NCBI GenBank assembly: GCA_044226365.1 | Contig: JBGAHE010000020.1 | Coordinates: 1 to 64,000 of the forward strand | DNA: 64,000 nt | Direction of reading: 5' to 3' | Source: JALHNI01 sp044226365 | GTDB taxonomy: Bacteria > Acidobacteriota > Terriglobia > Bryobacterales > Bryobacteraceae | Shown here: positions 33,745 through 41,560 of the stretch, one piece after another | Position numbering within the stretch: the stretch's first letter is position 1 | How the letters are laid out: each line of letters starts with the position of its first letter | Made by a program: the position numbers and the translations under genes | The notes under the pieces: generated by a model | Databases searched by the model: none | Seen by the model: only the letters and a program-made list of their open reading frames with translations | What the model was told of the DNA's origin: nothing

Positions 33745-34397
33745 CCCTGAAAACTCCTGACCAGTGAACCAATCACCAGATTCCAGCCATCGACTAACAC
33801 GAAGAGTAAGATCTTGAAGGGCGCGGCCACCATCACCGGCGGCAACTGCACCATGCCGATCGAGAGCGTCACCGAAGCCACAATCAGATCGATCACCAGA
33901 AACGGCAGGAACAACACCGCGCCAATCTGAAAGCCGGCTCGCAATTCCGACAGTACGTAAGCCGGCATCAGAACCCGTAACTCCACTTCCTGCGGTCGCT
34001 TCGGCGCTGGCGTCTTGGTGAGCTCAAGAAACAACTGGATGTCTTTCTCCCGGGCAAAGCGCAGCAGAAACTGATGGAGCGGATCATGCGCCGCTTCAAG
34101 CGCCTGCGTCAGCGTCATCTCATTCCGGCTGTACGGACCTAGCGCTTTCACTTGTAACTCGCGAGTGGTCGGCTGCACGACCAGCATCGTCAGAAAGACC
34201 GCCAGTCCCAGCAGCACCGGGTTCGATGGCGCCGTCTGTGTACCCAACGCCTGCCGGAGAAAATGCAGAACCAGGGTAATGCGCAGAAATGGTGTGAGGC
34301 TTGCGATCGCCGCGGGCAACAAAGCGAGCAGCGAGAGGACGACGACAATTTCGAGCGGCGTGGTGAGCCGCAGTTCGGACGCCGCCAGAACTAGCAT
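33741..34397 (-). CDS. fliP: Flagellar export apparatus protein FliP
   Basis: 218 aa from the ATG at 34397. This start is chosen because it overlaps the fliO stop (ATGCTAG); the longer open frame lies inside fliO. LAASELRLTTPLEIVVVLSL, LTPFLRITLVLHFLRQALGT, LMPAYVLSELRAGFQIGAVL and DLIVASVTLSIGMVQLPPVM are family hallmarks. Four membrane helices. As FliP5 it forms the core of the export gate. The first residues resemble mature FliP, so a signal peptide is not evident. Confidence 0.95.
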   Translation of the reverse strand: MLVLAASELRLTTPLEIVVVLSLLALLPAAIASLTPFLRITLVLHFLRQALGTQTAPSNPVLLGLAVFLTMLVVQPTTRELQVKALGPYSRNEMTLTQALEAAHDPLHQFLLRFAREKDIQLFLELTKTPAPKRPQEVELRVLMPAYVLSELRAGFQIGAVLFLPFLVIDLIVASVTLSIGMVQLPPVMVAAPFKILLFVLVDGWNLVIGSLVRSFQG

Positions 34398-34648
34398 GCC
34401 TTCTCCGGCGTCGACAACCGCAGCAACGCACAACCCGACTTCTGTTCGGCCAACAGATAGCGCTCGCCCGAACACTCGATCACATGGACCACCAGGTTTG
34501 CTGAGAGGCGAACCTGCGAAAGCGACCGCAACGCCTGGCCTTCCGGCCCACGCGGCACGCGATAGCGTCGAAGTAATTGCAAGGACGCCACCAGCAGCCC
34601 CAGCACCAGGACTACGGCCGCGATCTCGCGCGTCAGTTCCAAATTCAC
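34391..34648 (-). CDS. fliO: Flagellar assembly protein FliO
   Basis: 85 aa, short. One membrane helix (IAAVVLVLGLLVASLQLL) is followed by a basic segment and LSQVRLSANLVVHVIECSGE then YLLAEQKSGCALL, the FliO/FliZ beta-rich domain. FliO helps assemble the FliP ring. It is located where fliO normally is, just upstream of fliP, and overlaps it by 7 nt. Low sequence conservation is usual for the family. Confidence 0.85.
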   Translation of the reverse strand: MNLELTREIAAVVLVLGLLVASLQLLRRYRVPRGPEGQALRSLSQVRLSANLVVHVIECSGERYLLAEQKSGCALLRLSTPEKAC

Positions 34649-34653
34649 TCTCC

Positions 34654-34917
34654 TCAGTAAGTCTCTTGGCGGAAGTCGGTGATGCGCACGCCCATCATCT
34701 CTTGCAGGACCACAATTTCGCCCACGGCCACCAGCGAGCCACCGATCAGCAAATCGATGTTCTCGCCGGCGGAGCGTTTAAGCTTGATCACCGAACCAGC
34801 CTCCAATTCCAGAATCTGGCTGACGGTGAGTGTCTTGCGGTCGAGCTCCGCTTCCACATCCATCGGGATCTCCGCGAAATGCTCGATTTCCTTCAGATGA
34901 TCCATCGCTTCCGCCAC
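34654..34917 (-). CDS. fliN: Flagellar motor switch protein FliN
   Basis: 87 aa. The SpoA domain fills the protein (IPMDVEAELDRKTLTVSQIL, ELEAGSVIKLKRSAGENIDL, then EIVVLQEMMGVRITDF), the usual size for the C-terminal FliN core. The start is GTG at 34917 or ATG at 34905. It forms the lower C-ring, the direction switch and export-ATPase docking site. A second FliN-like protein is at 26562. It is 5 nt upstream of fliO. Confidence 0.92.
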   Translation of the reverse strand: MAEAMDHLKEIEHFAEIPMDVEAELDRKTLTVSQILELEAGSVIKLKRSAGENIDLLIGGSLVAVGEIVVLQEMMGVRITDFRQETY

Positions 34918-34946
34918 CTGTCTATCGGCTTACATCGAGAAGAGGA

Positions 34947-36185
34947 TTAGCGCTTGAGGTTGATCGTCTCCTGACTCATTTCATCTACCGTCGTCACCAC
35001 CCGTGTATTCGCCTGGTAACCGCGTTGTAAGACGATCAAGTTAGTAAATTCCCGCGCAATGTCGGTCGTCGAGCTTTCCAGTGCGCCGCCTAAGATCTGA
35101 CCTCGGCTACCCGTATTCGGTTCACCGATCGCCGGCAGTGCCGTCCGCGCACTCAACTGGAAGTTGTTATCGCCCACCGCGAGTAAGCTCTCCGGATTCC
35201 GGATCGAAGCCATCGCTAACTGACCCACCACTTGCTGCTGACCATTCGAATAAATGGCCACCACCCGCCCACCATCCGCCAGGCGAACTTGCGTGAGCTG
35301 CGACGCGGCCGCGCCATTCTGCGAGTTCGCCGCCACCGCCGAGTTCGCCGCATATTGCGTGACACGCGGCGTCGCACCGTCAAATAGGTTCCAGGTCAGA
35401 TTCAGAGGCTCCGCGCCCGACACCAGGCCCGTAATCGAAATCGCCGGCTGCGGATCGGTCACCGAAGGCGACGTGAGACGGCCGGCCGTGTCAAACGTCA
35501 ACGTCCCGGTCACTGGAGTCACCGGTGTCGTCACGGCCGAGTCGGGCACCGAGATCGAATAGTCCCACGAGTTCGCCGTTGTACTCTTCGTCAGGTTCAC
35601 CGTCGCCACCACCGGACTGCCCAGCGAGTCATACACCTGAATCGATTGCGAGAACGTATCAGGCGGCGGGCCAGCGCTCGCCGCCGCATTCAGATTCATG
35701 TCGAAGTCAAAACTCGTCGTCGCCTTCGGAGGCCGGATCGTACCCACCGGCACCACAATCGAGCCGATCGGCCCGTTGGTCGACAGCACGCCGTTCTGCT
35801 CGGCCCAGCCCTGCACCTTCTCGCCCTTGCCCGTCAACAGATTGCCGGCGCTATCCACCGTCAGCCGGCCGCCGCGCGTGTACAACAACCCGTCAGCCGC
35901 CGTGCGGATGATCATGAAGCCGTCGCCTTGGATAGCCGCGTCCAGCGGACCATTCGACGCCTGGATCGCTCCTTGCGTGAACTGGCGCACCGTCACCGGG
36001 CGAGCCACACCGAAACCAATCTGGGTATCGCCCTGACCGAAGGACTCTGACACTAGGTCATAGAAGGAAAGGGCGCTCGCCTTGAAGCCGGAAGTATTCA
36101 GGTTCGCCAAGTTATTGGCCACCACATCGACTGCGGTCGAATGGGAGCCTAAGGCGGAAAGGGCAGTAGAAAAGGAAGTAAACAT
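34947..36185 (-). CDS. flgE: Flagellar hook protein FlgE
   Basis: 412 aa. The N-terminus (MFTSFSTALSALGSHSTAVD, then VVANNLANLNTSGFKAS) is the axial-protein rod signature. The centre contains the variable hook domains (DSLGSPVVATVNLTKS). The end has DIAREFTNLIVLQRGYQANT and RVVTTVDEMSQETINLK, the FlgE C-terminal helix. Secreted unprocessed by the flagellar export system. FlgD, encoded 47 nt upstream, caps the growing hook. Confidence 0.96.
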   Translation of the reverse strand: MFTSFSTALSALGSHSTAVDVVANNLANLNTSGFKASALSFYDLVSESFGQGDTQIGFGVARPVTVRQFTQGAIQASNGPLDAAIQGDGFMIIRTAADGLLYTRGGRLTVDSAGNLLTGKGEKVQGWAEQNGVLSTNGPIGSIVVPVGTIRPPKATTSFDFDMNLNAAASAGPPPDTFSQSIQVYDSLGSPVVATVNLTKSTTANSWDYSISVPDSAVTTPVTPVTGTLTFDTAGRLTSPSVTDPQPAISITGLVSGAEPLNLTWNLFDGATPRVTQYAANSAVAANSQNGAAASQLTQVRLADGGRVVAIYSNGQQQVVGQLAMASIRNPESLLAVGDNNFQLSARTALPAIGEPNTGSRGQILGGALESSTTDIAREFTNLIVLQRGYQANTRVVTTVDEMSQETINLKR

Positions 36186-36232
36186 CAGTCTCTCTTTCGT
36201 TAGTAAATAGAAGATGAAAGCACTTACAGGAC

Positions 36233-36517
36233 TTACGAGCGAGTCGTGGGACCCAACGCTTCGATGGCGGACTTAATTGCCTTCAAGTCCTCGCGAATTC
36301 CCAGCGTCTGTTCAGTCTGAGTAAATTGCGATAGCTGCGTCAGGAACTGCACGCTGTCCGTCGGATTCATCGGGTCCTGGTTCTTGATTTGTGCCACCAG
36401 CAAACTCAGAAAAACTTCTTTGTTCGCCAGTGGATCTTTCGTAATCGTGTTCGATTGCGAAGAGGAGGACGAGCCCTCATTGCGGCCCGTGCCATCGGTG
36501 GCCAATGGGTTGATCAT
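36233..36517 (-). CDS. flgD: Flagellar hook-capping protein FlgD, short form
   Basis: 94 aa from the ATG at 36517, with AAGGA upstream; the longer frame to 36709 lies inside fliK. NKEVFLSLLVAQIKNQDPMN and PTDSVQFLTQLSQFTQTEQT are the FlgD N-terminal signature. The usual Ig/Tudor-like C-terminal domains (about 120 more residues) are absent, since the frame ends at 36233 in its natural position before flgE. Either this lineage uses a minimal FlgD or the gene is truncated. Confidence 0.88.
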   Translation of the reverse strand: MINPLATDGTGRNEGSSSSSQSNTITKDPLANKEVFLSLLVAQIKNQDPMNPTDSVQFLTQLSQFTQTEQTLGIREDLKAIKSAIEALGPTTRS

Positions 36518-36536
36518 CGAGTTCCTTTCGTTATTC

Positions 36537-38336
36537 CTAAACCGAAGCAGTCGCGCCCAGCGCGGCCTGCCAACGAGCGCGCCGCTCCTGCTGACGTTGC
36601 CGAGGCTGCCCGCGCCGTTCCTCCTGCGAGGGGCGGTCGCGTTCCTGCGCCCCGCTCCAGTCGGTCGGTTGATGGTCGCCTGGATCCCCCCGGGAGGCGC
36701 TTGCGTCAAAGCCCGGAGTCTCCAGGCGGCTCACCAGATCCGGCAGCCCCTCCTGCAGCGAGTTCGACAACTGGCTATCCGGCGTGCGCACCGCAATCTC
36801 CACGGCGCCATTGGCGTCCTTCACATGTACGCTCGCCACCAAGCCGTCGTTGTCGCCCGACGGAATCGTCAGCACCAGTTCGCGTGGCGGAGCGGTGAGC
36901 CGTTCCGCCGGAAGATCGGGTAGCACCACCTCCGCGGCGGTCGGCACCGGAGACGGGTCGGCCGCCGGTCCCGAGCTGATGTCAGCCGCGGAAGGGACAG
37001 TTGACGGGACTACCCAGTTCGGTTCCCTCACCTCCGCCGCTGCGGTTGCCGCATTCTCGCGCCGCCCGTCGGCAAGCTCCCGGCGCCAGTCCGTCAAACG
37101 GTCATACCGATTCTCCGGCAGCCCAGCCTGACCGGTTGGCGGAGTCACCGCCCCTCGGGCCTGCGCGGTCTCTCGCGCAAACTCATGGGGCGTCTGATGC
37201 TCCGCCGGAGACCCGCCGGATTCATTTCCCACCTCGCGCCCGCCTTCGGATGGCGCTGGGGCCCGAACGGGCGCCGTTTCCGCGGCGAGTAGTTCTCCGG
37301 ATGGCTCGCGGTCATTCGCCGTCAGCCGCGCCACAAAGGACACCGGGTGCTCCGGCACCGCCTGGCGAGTGACGCGCGCCCCCTCAAAGCCCACCGCAGT
37401 TGGCACCACAGCACTTGGCGGCCCGGCGTTCGCTTGATGGCGACTCTCTGACGGTAAGCTCGGGGCAGGATTCCCGATCGTCCGCGGCCCGGTGTCGAGC
37501 GACGGATGTCCCCGCACGCCTGCCGCGTGGGCGGGCGGCCCGGGCTCCTCCAACCGCGCCGCGAGCCCGACCGTCAGATCCTCCTTCCCGTCCGTCGCCT
37601 CCCATTCTTCCGGGTCCAGCTCGAGGCCCTTGCCCTCTCCTGCCTCGGTCGAGGCCTTCGCCACGTGGAGCGCCTCGAGATTCATTGAAGAAGCGCCCGT
37701 CTCGGGCGATGAGGGATTGGAGGGCAGCGAAGTGAGCTCCTTTCGGTTTGCGATCGCCCCGGTTGCCATCGCGGGCGGGGCTGGCAAGCTGGCGGCAACG
37801 CCAGCGACCTCAGTAGCGCTCGATCCCGGCACCGGCCCAATCTTGGCAAGGACTGGCCCACTAAGCACTGGCCCACCGGACAAAGGGTCCATAGCCCCTG
37901 AGTCACTGGCCCCTGAGTCACTGGCCCCTGAGTCACTGGCCCCTGACCCACTGGCCAAGCGCTGGCGAATGCCTTCCATTGCCGTTCCGCGCCCTAACCC
38001 ACTCGAGGCCGTCGCCGCCCATGGCGCAGCCGCCAACATCTTGCCATCTGCCATCGGTCCGTCACCGGTGAGTGGAACCGCATCGGCTTTCCCGGCCGAG
38101 ATCGTGTTCCAATTCGGAACCCAAAACGGATACGCGGTTGCGGATTGGGAATCCCCTTTCTTGTTTTCGGGCTTTTCCTTGGCCCCCGCGGCGGGCGCAG
38201 ACTCGTCCGACGCAGTCAAAAACTTCTTGAATTCGCCCGTAAATCGGCCGGCGGCGCCGCGTTTGCCTTGGTCCTTGGACGCCGGAAGCGCCGCCATTGC
38301 ATCAGCGGGCCGGGCGAGGGTGTTTACATCAGGCAC
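36537..38336 (-). CDS. fliK: Flagellar hook-length control protein FliK
   Basis: About 599 aa from a GTG at 38336. ATGs at 38396 and 38297 are alternatives; anything longer overlaps flgF. A long low-complexity region (residues about 60-500), rich in P, A, E, G and S, ends in the Flg_hook domain: PRELVLTIPSGDNDGLVASV, HVKDANGAVEIAVRTPDSQL and SNSLQEGLPDLVSRLE. FliK acts as molecular ruler and signals FlhB. A 15-nt tandem repeat lies in the low-complexity part. It is immediately upstream of flgD. Confidence 0.85.
   Translation of the reverse strand: MPDVNTLARPADAMAALPASKDQGKRGAAGRFTGEFKKFLTASDESAPAAGAKEKPENKKGDSQSATAYPFWVPNWNTISAGKADAVPLTGDGPMADGKMLAAAPWAATASSGLGRGTAMEGIRQRLASGSGASDSGASDSGASDSGAMDPLSGGPVLSGPVLAKIGPVPGSSATEVAGVAASLPAPPAMATGAIANRKELTSLPSNPSSPETGASSMNLEALHVAKASTEAGEGKGLELDPEEWEATDGKEDLTVGLAARLEEPGPPAHAAGVRGHPSLDTGPRTIGNPAPSLPSESRHQANAGPPSAVVPTAVGFEGARVTRQAVPEHPVSFVARLTANDREPSGELLAAETAPVRAPAPSEGGREVGNESGGSPAEHQTPHEFARETAQARGAVTPPTGQAGLPENRYDRLTDWRRELADGRRENAATAAAEVREPNWVVPSTVPSAADISSGPAADPSPVPTAAEVVLPDLPAERLTAPPRELVLTIPSGDNDGLVASVHVKDANGAVEIAVRTPDSQLSNSLQEGLPDLVSRLETPGFDASASRGDPGDHQPTDWSGAQERDRPSQEERRGQPRQRQQERRARWQAALGATASV
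37895..37954. repeat. 15-nt tandem repeat inside fliK (four copies)
   Basis: CCCCTGAGTCACTGG occurs at 37895, 37910 and 37925, with a fourth copy (CCCCTGACCCACTGG) at 37940. As 15 is a multiple of 3, it keeps the frame, encoding repeated ASDSG on the minus strand. It lies in the variable ruler region, so copy number could change FliK length. Confidence 0.85.
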
Positions 38337-38379
38337 GGCGCCGATGATGCAGTTTCGTGGCCAAAGTGCGCGCGACCTT

Positions 38380-38396
38380 CGGCACGACAATTGCAT
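38380..38396 (+). promoter_or_regulatory. Candidate sigma-54 promoter for the flgF operon
   Basis: CGGCACGACAATTGCAT matches the sigma-54 consensus (TGGCACG-N4-TTGCA) at GGCACG and TTGCA with the correct 4-nt gap. The expected start site would be about 38405, only about 4 nt before the flgF ATG, so the mRNA would be almost leaderless. This spacing lowers confidence. Confidence 0.4.
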
Positions 38397-38408
38397 AGAG
38401 CCTCGCGT

Positions 38409-39161
38409 ATGGATGCGCTCACTTCGACGGCCGCCGCCGGCATTCGGTCTCGCGTAGAAGCCCTCGATCTCCTGGCCAATAACTTGGCGAACGCCAATTC
38501 CACCGGCTACAAAGCCGATCGCGAGCTCTACCGCCGTTACGCCGCCGACGCCGCCTACGACTCTTCCACCGGCGAGTTCGATCCCACCCAACAGCCCGAC
38601 ATCGACTCCCGCTGGACCGACTTCACGCAAGGCGCTTTCACCGCCACCGGGCAGCCGCTCGACGTCGCCCTCGAAGGCCCCGGCTTCTTCACCGTCGGCG
38701 ACGGCGCCGCGCCGCTCTATACCCGCGACGGCCACTTCCGTCTCGTCCCCGCCTCGAACGGCCAGTCGCGGCTCGAAACCGAGGATGGCCAAGTCGTTCG
38801 CGGCAACGAAGGCAAACCGATTGAACTCGACCCGCGCCGGCCCATTGAGATCGGCCGTGACGGCACCGTTCGGCAGGACGGCGCCGTCGTCAACCGCCTC
38901 TTCATCGCCGAACCCGCCGCGCCTCAGCAGTTACAAAAGCGTTCCGGCAACTACTTCGCACTCGACCAGCCGGTCGTCGCTCCACGCTCCACGCGGGCCA
39001 TGGTCCAGCAAGGCAAACTCGAAGCGGCCAACGTCACCCCAGCCGAGTCCGCCGTGCGCCTGATCAACGTGATGCGCCAGTTCGAAGGTCTGCAGAAGGC
39101 TCTGCAGATCGGCGGCGAGATGAATCGCCGCAGCGTCGACGAAGTCGCCAAAGTCAGTTAA
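38409..39161 (+). CDS. flgF: Flagellar basal-body rod protein FlgF
   Basis: 250 aa. MDALTSTAAAGIRSRVEALD then LLANNLANANSTGYKADREL is the rod-protein N-terminus; an open frame extending upstream to 38145 is antisense to fliK and is rejected. GAFTATGQPLDVALEGPGFF with TVGDGAAPLYTRDGHF is the FlgF/G family motif, and NVTPAESAVRLINVMRQFEG near the end fits a rod axial protein. Divergent from fliK, first gene of the plus arm. FlgF rather than FlgG because the neighbour is the closer FlgG. Confidence 0.92.
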   Translation: MDALTSTAAAGIRSRVEALDLLANNLANANSTGYKADRELYRRYAADAAYDSSTGEFDPTQQPDIDSRWTDFTQGAFTATGQPLDVALEGPGFFTVGDGAAPLYTRDGHFRLVPASNGQSRLETEDGQVVRGNEGKPIELDPRRPIEIGRDGTVRQDGAVVNRLFIAEPAAPQQLQKRSGNYFALDQPVVAPRSTRAMVQQGKLEAANVTPAESAVRLINVMRQFEGLQKALQIGGEMNRRSVDEVAKVS

Positions 39162-39182
39162 GTCCCGTTACCCAAGGAATTC

Positions 39183-39974
39183 ATGATCCGAGCACTTTAT
39201 AGCGCTGGCAGCGGCATGGTCGCCCAGCAGATCAACATCGACAACATCGCCCACAATCTGGCGAACGCGAATACCGTCGGCTTCAAGATGCGGCGCACGC
39301 AGTTTCAGGACCTGCTTTACCAAACCCTCGCCCAGCCCGGTGCCGCCGCAACGGCGCAAACGGTCATCCCTACCGGCTTGCAATTGGGCTTGGGTGCGCG
39401 CGCCTCATCCAACTCGATCATCTTTGAGCAGGGCAGCTTCCAGCTCACCGGCAACTCGCTCGACCTGGTCGTGCAGGGCAAAGGCTTCTTCCAGATTCGC
39501 CGTCCGACGGGTGAGGTCGCCTTCACGCGCGGCGGACAATTCCACCTGGATCGCGACGGGAACATCGTCACCCAGGACGGCGACCCGCTCGAGCCGCAGA
39601 TCACCGTGCCTCCCGAAGCCCAGTCGATCACGATCGCCGCCGACGGCACCGTCAGCTATAACCTGCCCGGTCAAGCCGCCTCGCAAGTCGCCGGACAGAT
39701 TCAGTTGGCCAACTTCGTCAACCCCGCCGGCTTGAACAGCCTCGGCCGCAATCTCTATGCGCCCACCGACGCCAGCGGCGAGGCTGTCGTCGGCAACCCC
39801 GCTGGCCAGGAGGGGCTCGGCGCGCTGCTCCAGGGCTACGTCGAGAACTCGAACGTGAACGTGGTGGAAGAGTTCATCAGCATGATCGTCAGCCAACGCG
39901 CGTACGAAGCGAACACCAAGGTCGTGAAGGCCGCCGACGAAATGTATCAACAGGTGAACAATGTGGCTCGCTAG
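39183..39974 (+). CDS. flgG: Flagellar distal rod protein FlgG
   Basis: 263 aa, the standard length. MIRALYSAGSGMVAQQINID then NIAHNLANANTVGFKMRRTQ is the FlgG signature. FQDLLYQTLAQPG, GNSLDLVVQGKGFFQIRRPT and EEFISMIVSQRAYEANTKVV complete it. It assembles as the distal rod through the P and L rings. It is 21 nt after flgF, and its stop overlaps the flgA start by 14 nt. Confidence 0.97.
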   Translation: MIRALYSAGSGMVAQQINIDNIAHNLANANTVGFKMRRTQFQDLLYQTLAQPGAAATAQTVIPTGLQLGLGARASSNSIIFEQGSFQLTGNSLDLVVQGKGFFQIRRPTGEVAFTRGGQFHLDRDGNIVTQDGDPLEPQITVPPEAQSITIAADGTVSYNLPGQAASQVAGQIQLANFVNPAGLNSLGRNLYAPTDASGEAVVGNPAGQEGLGALLQGYVENSNVNVVEEFISMIVSQRAYEANTKVVKAADEMYQQVNNVAR

Positions 39975-40893
39975 CCTCCTGATCGCCGGACCATTGGCCA
40001 GCGCATTGTTGGCCGCCTCCTGCGTCCAGGTTCGCGGCGAACAAATCACCCCGCAGGACCTCGCCCCCGTCATTCCGGCCTTCGGCAGCCTCTCGCCCGG
40101 CCTCCGCTTGGGCTGGGCTCCCGTGCCCGGCGTCACCCGCTGGCTCAGCGCGGGCGATCTGACCCGCTTGGCCCGGCAACACGGCGTCGACGTCACCCCG
40201 GCGGCCGTCCCCGCCAGCGGACTCTGTCTCACCCGCCTCGTCACGGCCCTGCCCCGCGAGGCCGTCCTGACCGCCCTGGCCGCCGCGCTCCCTCAAGCCC
40301 AGATTGAGCTACTCGGCTACGGCCCGAATGAAGCGCCACCCGGTCAGCTTGAGTTCGCCGCCAAGACCTTGCCACCGCTGCCGCGTCAGCCCGGCGTCCC
40401 CATCGTCGTCTGGCGCGGACGTCTGCGCACGGAGTTCGGCCGATCGCTTCCCGTATGGGTGCGCGCCCGGATCGCCGTCACGCGACCCGTCGTCATGGCA
40501 CGGCGCGACCTCGAAGCCGGCCAACTGCTCACGCCTGACGACCTCGAACAAAAAGAGGTCGCCGAGTACGCCGGCTGGATCCCCCCGCTCGCAGACTCCG
40601 CCCCTCTACTCGGCCGCCGCCTCCGGCGCGCCCTGCCCGCGCACCTGCCCGTCCTTCCCCATTTGCTAGCGCCCCAGCGCGACATCGAGCGCGGGGACGA
40701 AGTCGCCGTCGCGCTGCCCGGCGAAGCCACCCTCACCGCCCGCGCGGAATCGCCCGGGCGCGTGGGTGACACCGTCCTGCTCAAGAACCCGCTTAACGGC
40801 CGACGCTTCCCGTCCAAAGTCACCGCGCCCGGGCGCGCCGTTCTGCTTCCACCCCTCGAACATCCTCCGGAGGATCCCGCTGTTGCGCATTAG
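39961..40893 (+). CDS. flgA: Flagellar P-ring assembly chaperone FlgA
   Basis: 310 aa with signal peptide MWLASLLIAGPLASALLAAS. The SAF-like domain in the second half has RPVVMARRDLEAGQLLTPDD and the C-terminal strand GDTVLLKNPLNGRRFPSKVT. FlgA is the periplasmic chaperone for FlgI, encoded just downstream. The N-terminal 120 residues are longer than in enteric FlgA. It overlaps flgG by 14 nt and flgH by 11 nt. Confidence 0.88.
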   Translation: MWLASLLIAGPLASALLAASCVQVRGEQITPQDLAPVIPAFGSLSPGLRLGWAPVPGVTRWLSAGDLTRLARQHGVDVTPAAVPASGLCLTRLVTALPREAVLTALAAALPQAQIELLGYGPNEAPPGQLEFAAKTLPPLPRQPGVPIVVWRGRLRTEFGRSLPVWVRARIAVTRPVVMARRDLEAGQLLTPDDLEQKEVAEYAGWIPPLADSAPLLGRRLRRALPAHLPVLPHLLAPQRDIERGDEVAVALPGEATLTARAESPGRVGDTVLLKNPLNGRRFPSKVTAPGRAVLLPPLEHPPEDPAVAH

Positions 40894-41560
40894 TCTGATT
40901 TTGCTCCTCACTCTGAGCGTCGCCTTCGCGAAGAAGAAGCGCGAGCCCGTGCCCACGCCGCTCGAAGCCCACATCGCCGCCGCCCGACAGGTGGATCCGC
41001 CCGCCCCGCTCTCGCCCGGCTCGAGCTTCGTCCCGGGCAGCCGCCTGGGCGACCTGGCGCGCGACTTTCGCGCCAGCCGGCCCGGCGACATCGTCACCAT
41101 CGTCGTGCAGGATAGCGCCTCCGCCGTTAACAAGGGCGTTACCACGGCCACGCGCAAAAGCTCGGCGAATGCGAGCATCTCGTCGCTCGCCGGCCCCACC
41201 AAGGCCGCCGGGGCCCTGGCCAGTCTGGCCGGCATGAACGGCCAGTCGCAGCTTCAGGGACAAGGGGAAACCAGCCGAACCAACACCCTCTCCACGTCGC
41301 TCTCCGCCCGCGTCACGGAAGTGCTGCCCAATGGCGACCTCGTGGTCGAAGGTACCAAGCAGGTCGCCGTCAACTCGGAACGTCAAACGGTCACCGTGCG
41401 CGGCGTCGTTCGATGGAACGATCTCTCGCCCACCAACCTGATCCGTTCAGACCGCATCGCCCAACTCGAAATCCGCGTCGCCGGCAAGGGCGTGGTCGAA
41501 GACGTCGTGCGGCGGCCGAACATTCTCTATCGCCTCTTACTCGGAGTGTTGCCATTCTGA
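40883..41560 (+). CDS. flgH: Flagellar L-ring protein FlgH
   Basis: 225 aa from a TTG at 40883, with GGAGG 9 nt upstream; the longer frame lies inside flgA. A signal segment (MRISLILLLTLSVAFAKKK) precedes LGDLARDFRASRPGDIVTIV then VQDSASA, the FlgH signature. LSARVTEVLPNGDLVVEGTK and ITVRGVVRWNDLSPTNLIRS-like sequence follow. The usual lipobox Cys is not seen, so it may not be a lipoprotein. The L ring sits in the outer membrane around the rod. Confidence 0.92.
   Translation: MRISLILLLTLSVAFAKKKREPVPTPLEAHIAAARQVDPPAPLSPGSSFVPGSRLGDLARDFRASRPGDIVTIVVQDSASAVNKGVTTATRKSSANASISSLAGPTKAAGALASLAGMNGQSQLQGQGETSRTNTLSTSLSARVTEVLPNGDLVVEGTKQVAVNSERQTVTVRGVVRWNDLSPTNLIRSDRIAQLEIRVAGKGVVEDVVRRPNILYRLLLGVLPF

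Noticed and set aside
36518..36709. Upstream extension of flgD
   Set aside because: It lies inside the fliK C-terminal domain, while the ATG at 36517 has a good ribosome-binding site and begins the conserved region.
38337..38792. N-terminal extension of fliK into flgF
   Set aside because: It is antisense to the FlgF frame and shows only the complement-coded composition.
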